Positions 58,517 through 64,000 of a stretch of DNA of 64,000 nt are shown piece by piece (position 1 is the first letter of the stretch; every line of letters starts with the position of its first letter). The translations under genes were made by a program, and so were the position numbers. The notes under the pieces were generated by a model that was given only the letters and a program-made list of their open reading frames with translations, was not told the origin of the DNA and ran no database searches. The DNA lies in NCBI GenBank assembly GCA_015680905.1, contig CM027378.1:88317501-88381500 (forward strand). The letters run 5' to 3'. The stretch is from Coptis chinensis. Lineage: Eukaryota; Streptophyta; Magnoliopsida; Ranunculales; Ranunculaceae.

Positions 58517-58910
58517 TGTTGTTCTTTTCGTCGATGATGGTAGACTGTCTTTTTATCGATAGAGGCGTTAACCGAGCTGAGTCTCGTTATTCAAAGATGG
58601 AAAAAATGGCACTTGCATTGGTTCATGCCGCCGTCGGTTAAAACCATACTTCCGGGGAGGTTGCTTTCGAGTTTATCTTGAGTATCCCTTTACGCAAGAT
58701 CTTTAAATAATGCACAGAATCAAGCGGTTAGCCGAATGGGAAAGTTATCTTAGTGCATATAGCATTGTCTTTGAAAGTCGTCTTGTTGAAAAGGACATGC
58801 TCTAGCTTCTTTGATAGCTGATTTTCCAATTGATGATTCTCCTATTGACAATTTCTTGCGCCAAGAAGAATCTATGGAAGACGATTCGCCACCGATGGCG
58901 GGGCTTAATT
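58517..58910 (+). pseudogene. pol: RNase H of the plus-strand Tat-type element (remnant)
   Basis: Frame-broken pieces correspond to the gypsy RNase H between the RT connection and aRNH, including HKRLAEWESYLSAYSIVFES-like text near 58720-58770. Several indels and stops. Confidence 0.5.
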
Positions 58911-58934
58911 TAAGACCAACTTGCAAACACAATT

Positions 58935-59350
58935 CCTAATCCTATTGACCTATGGATTGTTTATTCAGATGGCTCCCATAATAAATCAGGTCCGAATGGA
59001 TGCGTTTTTGTTAAACCCGTGGAGAGAAGATTGAGAAATCAGGCGACTTGGCTTCCGCCGCTTCAAATAACGGCCGAAGTATGAGGTTGCTTGTTTGTGC
59101 CTTGAGAACGACTTTGAAACCGGGGCGGAAAGCTCGGTTATACACGGATTCTCCTTGTGGCCAATCGGTTTGGCGGGTCTTTTGAAGCAAGAGATGACCG
59201 TATGGCGGCTTATCTTGGTTTGATACATAGCCTTGCTCGACAATTTGATAGCATCTCTATCACTCAAAGACTCGAAATGACATACGTCATGTCTGATTCA
59301 TTGGGCTTATCTCTCCGCCCGTTAGAAGCGAAGAGTCAAGACACATCAAC
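58935..59350 (+). pseudogene. Second (archaeal-type) RNase H, broken
   Basis: DLWIVYSDGSHNKSG carries the first Asp. Later pieces (AAYLGLIHSLARQFDSISI, RMAAYLGL and VMSDSLGLSLRPLEAKS) match the expected helix and the second Asp segment in other frames. This domain is the Tat-lineage marker. Confidence 0.6.
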
Positions 59351-59848
59351 GTGGAGTTCGAGAAAGAGCCAAGCATTGACTTTACCGAAAAAGAATTGCA
59401 TGACTTGTATGTACATGAAAGCAATTACTTGTTTTGCTTGTACGCAACAGCAAAATACGACCCACGTATAATCGCACCAATCATGACTCGGAAGCGGAAA
59501 AGGGAGATGGAAAATTCACAACATGACCATATTTTGGATCTTCCATTAGAATCTGTAGATCCATTTGTTCCTCCTGAATTCGCTCCCAAAACAGATAGTG
59601 AGTTGGTACATGAAGCAGATGATAGTCCTAAAGTTCCCGATATGATACTATCAGAGCCAGTGATGATCTCCGATGCGCAAGATTGGCATCTTCCTTATAT
59701 CCACTACTTGCAAGTTTCTTCACTTCCACCAGAACCAAAACTTGCTGAAATAATCAAACGCGATGCATGGAAATTTTTGGTGATTTCTGTTACTGACGGA
59801 AGTTTGCAATTATATCGCAAAGGCTCAGACTTAAACCCTATGTTGTGA
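59351..59848 (+). pseudogene. aRNH-integrase linker
   Basis: An open frame of 165 codons, acidic, including DAQDWHLPYIHYLQ and EIIKRDAWKFLVISV. In Tat elements this linker precedes the integrase zinc domain. It ends at a stop at 59846-59848. Confidence 0.6.
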
Positions 59849-59869
59849 TGCCTCTCAAAACAGGAAGGA

Positions 59870-60925
59870 CTTCAAATTTTGGAAGAGATTCACTCCGGCT
59901 TATGCGGAAGCCACTCCAAGGGACGAAGTTTAGCTCATAAGACTATGACACAGGGCTATTAGTGGCCAAAAATGCAACAGGATGCAAAACACCTATCTGA
60001 GAGGTGTGAGCCATGCCAAAAGCACGACAATATGAGTAAAATCCCTGTTACTGAGTTGCATCCCATGCTAAGCCCATGGCCATTTGCCAAGTGGGGTTTA
60101 GACATTATTGGCCCTTTACCTAAAGCTCCGGTAGTATCACGATTCCTTCTTGGGCAACCGATTACTTTTTACCAAATGGGTAGAAGCAAAGCCTTTGGTC
60201 CAAATCCATGCTTCCAACGCCAAAATGTTTTATGGAGAAATATTGTTTGTCGTTTTGGCATCCCCTCGCACTTGTGTATCGGATAATGGTAAACAATTTG
60301 ACGCCAAGAAATTCGTCGGTTACGGCTAATTTGAAGATACGGCATAACTTCTCCGCACCTTATCATCCATGAAGCCAATGGGCGGCCGGCCACCAATAAG
60401 GTGATTTGGGCCAACCTAAAGAGGCGTTTGATCGGGCGCAAAGGAAATTGGGTCAAGGAGTTACCAAATGCCTTGTGGGCTTATAGGACAACGCCAAAAT
60501 ATTCAACCGCATTATCTCCTTTTAACCTTGCATATGGTGTCAAGCGCCTTTACCTACGTAACTGATTTCCAAAGACATCTCGGTCGATTCGCGGTTGAAA
60601 CAGTTCCAATGACACTACTTTGGCTCGGTCAAAAGCTCTTATTGATGAGGTTCGCTTCGAGGGACTACAAAGCTTATTAAGTATCAAGTGACATGAAACG
60701 GAATTACAACAAGAAGATCCGTCCTAAGTCTTTTGTTCTCAAGACCGGGTTCTCTCAGAGAAACCCAAAGCTTATAGAATCGTGAAAGTTTGGAAAAAAT
60801 TGGCAAGGACCCTACATCATAGATCGTCCCAAAGATCTAAGGGGTAATATTTCCTCCGTACTATTTCGGAAGAATGATAGAGAAGCCATGGAATGCTTAC
60901 CACTGCAAGTTTTACCGTTAGGAAA
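59870..60925 (+). pseudogene. pol: Integrase of the plus-strand Tat-type element (broken)
   Basis: Zinc domain: EEIHSGLCGSHSKGRSLAHK and CEPCQKH, with a TAG after GY (59957-59959). Core: WGLDIIGPLPKAP (first Asp), then VSDNGKQFDAKKF-like text near 60285 (second Asp). The C-terminal end KPWNAYHCKFYR lies near 60890-60922. Multiple frameshifts across 60130-60700. Confidence 0.7.
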
Positions 60926-61834
60926 TTTTTGCATTTTACATTACTCCATCAATAACAAATCTATCCATCTATGTAGTTCGTTCTATTTTATCCATCAATA
61001 AAGACATTCAACTTCCATTCTCTTAGTTTGGTTGTCATTTTACATTACTCTATTCGTCTGTACTCTTACGTTCAACAATGTCATTCATTAACGTTCATTC
61101 CAGAAAGGTCATCCATATTATGCCTTTTTCGGTCCAAGTAAGTCGCATTCATGCCTACTTGACGGAAATCCGAGTCAATAAGATGGTTATTCTTGCTCGG
61201 AACAATTATTGCAATACTCCCACAATATAATATCGGTGCTAATTCCACTACTAAGGCAATGGCGTTGTTTTTTAGTTTGGTCCCAGTGCACGGGTGACGA
61301 CTTTGAACCCGCGGACAACTCAACGGTTAATGTCGCCTTGCTTCACGTTCGGTACAAATATTTTAACACCTGACTAGCTAGGTTCATTGAGGACGATCAT
61401 GTCCCCTTTGCCTTTCTATAATTTTCTCCAATGGTTCTATATTGGGAGGTTTTTCTCTCTACATGAGGGCGTCTCGTTCTTTTACATTCATAAATCAACA
61501 ACACTAAGTTTTATACAGGTATGTTATCTGACATCACAATGATATTCAATAGTCAACACATACTTTATTTTTATTTTTATAAAAAGAATTTTTAGCTCTA
61601 CGGTATTACATACTCGCAATCACATGATCATTGGTTTGGGAAAATCCAATGGTTTCTTCCCAACTTTTCGCATATATACAACTTCATACAAATCTTTGTA
61701 ATTCATCTTCTCACGTTCTAGTTCATCTCCGTTTCTATTAAAGTCTCGTCGGTTGTCTTATGGATCGATTCACGATTAATGCCATTTGCACGTGATCTTG
61801 GCCGGAGCAGCTCGTTTAAATCATCATTCGCTTG
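60926..61834. other. Non-coding spacer after pol
   Basis: No sense coding region. A repeated phrase cattttacattactc(c/t)at occurs at 60935 and 61035. This is the position where plant Tat elements carry spacer DNA before extra ORFs. Confidence 0.4.
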
Positions 61835-63897
61835 TTATTTTTCTCTACCTCTTTTTGCGCCGCTTAAGTTCCTCTTTTTGGTCGCCACGAGTGACTTCAA
61901 TTCTATCACATCTGCTTTTAAGTGTTTGTGTTCCTCCATTATCTCACAGGCTTTCCCAAATTCTTCGTACGATCTCTCATCTGCTTCTTCCGTCCGCTCG
62001 GTTAAGTTTTTGTTTTCGTCTTCTAACTCTCTGATAGTTCCGCTTAACGCTTTGTTTACCTCTTCCAATTTTTGGTTGAGTATCTTCACTTTCTCTAATT
62101 CTTCTAAGGCATTGACTTCATTCGGAACGATATTTTTCTTCGCGATTTTTTCATGAATTTCTTTGGTCTGCATTACTACGCCGTTTTAACCTGCGGCGAA
62201 AAATATCTGATTTCATCATTTTTCAGACTTAAACACAAGTTTGCAATAACTGATAAAAATAATACTATCATACCTGGTTTATACTATCGAAAATCATTGA
62301 CATTGCTCTGTCATATTCTCCGATGTTCTCCGTATTCTGGTCACATTTTTTATATTTTTCGAGCCTTTCCATTGGCATAATCCTGGGCGATCCCTTCACT
62401 TCGTCTTCCAAGCTTGAACATCTCTGCTTCATCTGCAATTTTCATCGGTTTAGTGTTGGACACAAATTTCTTTACCGTCCTAACACAATAGTAAAAATCA
62501 ACGGTTAACTTACGGTTAACAGATTCTGTGGTTTTCCTCCATGAGTAGTATTACCCCTGACAGTACTTGCCAGTGGTTTTTGGATTCTTTGCTCCTGTAT
62601 TTTGCTTTGCAGTTTATTTTCTTTCACCGACTTTGTGTTCTTCGCTGCACGATCTTTTGTAAGTATCACTATTTCATTCTTTTCCCCGCCATTCTTTTCC
62701 TGTGTATACCAAACCAAAGCGAGATATTACATCTCACCACACTTTTACATATCTATGTTTTCTACGGTACATACCTTTTCCTCTTGATGCTGTGTATGTA
62801 TTATATTTCGTCTGGGATGTTTTGTACATTGTAGTCTCGTCCCTCTAGGCATCATACATTGTAACGTTGGTTGTCTCTCTTGGTCTCCGTTCGCCCGTTT
62901 TCTTGTAGCACATCTTCTTTTGTACAATTTGCTTTTTTTGCTTGGCAAACTCAGCACTAGTTCTCGCTGTGTTAACTCCGTTCCATCTTCTTTTTCACTA
63001 TCGCTGTCGCTGCCAAATATTGCATTTCTGAGACTCTTACTCTTCTTCGCCATTTCACTATGTGTATCCATGGACCTATCGGACCGTTGTTCGATACCCC
63101 CATAGTGTCGGAAATCAACAATATTATCAAAATAGCTCAGATCTACCAATCTTTTGTCAGAACATTCATGAAAGAAGAAACGAAGGTTGTTCTCCACTTC
63201 CTTGTCCAATTCAATGTCTGGGAGTGTACTCGCGTTTTCTGTTAGACACAAAAATAACTCGTGTTAGTCAACAATTTACTCGTAGTACAATTTTCAATAC
63301 TTATGTTTTGGCTTACCTCGAAATTTGTTCGGCACTTTAAACTCTGTCGGATTCCACTTCCCTCGCAAGCGGTACAGAAATCTATCCCATCCGGTGTATA
63401 TTTTTGGGAACCCTTTAAAACTTTTGTTTGAATCCTTGAATTCAACTTCAAATTTTATGTACCCTTTCGTCAGTATGGCTTTCGGTCGTATCAACGCGAA
63501 GATTTCTTGAGCCCCGAACCTTCTGTTAAATTCATTTTGTAAACGGTGCGCCTCTCGTAAAGATCAACCGTAACGATATTGGTAGTTGTCCCGTGCTATT
63601 TGCCACCACTCCAATAATTGTGCAATTTCTTTGCTCAACGGAATGGCATTCCTGCAATTTAATTGTGTGTAAGCCATTACTACTTCATCTTCTTCGACTT
63701 TCGTTTCAAATTCATACACTTCATCAATCTCAAATTTCTCGAGTCCTAGTATTTTCTGTATTTCCTTAAGCGACCATCGACGTGGTTCCAGGTAGTCGTT
63801 GTACCTGTCACCTTCTTTCCACCTCACCAAGTCTGCGATCGTCATCAAGTTTTTCTGCTCGAGTGTTTTTTCGTCCGTATAGTACGGTAGTTTCTAC
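61835..63897 (-). CDS. Antisense intron-containing extra gene of the Tat-type element (5' end outside)
   Basis: Read leftward. Exon 63897-63317 follows a poly-T AG acceptor and encodes KTLEQKNLMTIADLVRWKEG, RRWSLKEIQKILGLEKFEI, AYTQLNCRNAIPLSKEIAQL and FKGFPKIYTGWDRFLYRLRG, with one in-frame TGA at 63564-63566. A 78-bp GT-AG intron (63239-63316) leads to an acidic, Ser/Lys-rich exon (63238 to about 62745: ENASTLPDIELDKEVENNLR, FGSDSDSEKEDG). Further exons: about 62699-62514 (Lys/Gln-rich), 62479 onward, and a coiled-coil C-terminus ending at 61835 (KVKILNQKLEEVNKALSGTI). Function unknown; extra antisense ORFs are known in Tat-lineage elements. The first exon lies beyond 64000. Confidence 0.55.
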
Positions 63898-64000
63898 CTG
63901 AAAAAAAAAAAAAAAGAAAATAAAACCGGGTCAGATAGGTCAAAAAACGGGTCAGAAAGCACAAAAACCGGGTTCACTGGGCCATATTAAAGAAGGGCAG
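63898..64000 (-). other. Intron or upstream part of the antisense gene
   Basis: A poly-T acceptor tract (minus strand) plus three short gacccgg/gacccgt repeats at about 63925-63970. No coding text. Confidence 0.35.

Larger units (their letters stand above)
54061..64000 (+). mobile_element. Tat-type Ty3/gypsy retrotransposon with antisense extra gene (continues past the window)
   Basis: 5' LTR 54061-54535, primer site, gag, protease, RT, RNase H, aRNH, integrase (to about 60920), non-coding spacer, then an antisense intron-bearing gene (61835-63897). No 3' LTR appears before the window end, so the element is longer than 9.9 kb. Size, aRNH and extra ORF fit the large Tat/Ogre/Retand group. Coding parts carry many small indels. 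It inserted into the minisatellite at 54060. Confidence 0.85.

Overview
The window is nuclear DNA of a flowering plant, most likely a eudicot. It is AT-rich and intron-like, it carries plant-type LTR retrotransposons (Ty1/copia with a tRNA-Met primer site; Ty3/gypsy of the Tat type with a second RNase H), plant LINEs, an Au-like SINE, MULE-type and hAT elements, and its gene remnants match plant families. I cannot name the species. There is no bacterial operon, CRISPR array, rRNA or tRNA gene.

Layout. 1-3030: tail and long LTR of one gypsy element (+). 3066-8140: Tat-type gypsy element (-), truncated before integrase. 8141-10142: short duplication, GH31 alpha-glucosidase pseudogene (-) and an RNase H-like LINE scrap, bracketed by a 23-bp direct repeat. 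10.1-18.1 kb: mostly gene-poor DNA with an Au-like SINE, short tandem repeats, an unrecognised C-terminal coding scrap and an EF-1alpha fragment. 18090-23060: complete copia element with LTRs that look identical, a perfect 5-bp target duplication and broken ORFs. 23440-26608: a MULE-type inverted-repeat element containing a second one of the same end family and two related foldback MITEs. 27142-27672: hAT element. 30308-33864: 5'-truncated LINE (-) with a 15-bp target duplication, itself invaded by a LINE fragment (+). 34553-34959: two exons of a DEAH RNA helicase with a nonsense codon. 40337-43098: five-exon pseudogene of a leucine-rich-repeat/EDR1-domain kinase, kinase domain absent. 44885-48067: two exons of an unrecognised gene separated by a 2.4-kb unclassified insertion. 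50073-51161: the only intact host gene, a 2-oxoglutarate/Fe(II) oxygenase. 53145-54060: about 17-copy minisatellite interrupted by a second Tat-type element (+) from 54061 to beyond the right edge, which carries an antisense, intron-containing extra gene at 61835-63897.

How the parts relate. This is a transposon graveyard around decayed gene copies, not a pathway or operon. Insertion order can be read from nesting: MULE inside MULE, LINE inside LINE, an insertion inside a gene intron, copia into unique DNA, and Tat into the minisatellite. The copia copy is the youngest event by LTR identity.

Limits. Frames, splice sites and boundaries were read by eye. Family names rest on motif recognition, not on database searches. 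Many frame breaks in the retroelements fall in short homopolymers, so some may be assembly errors.
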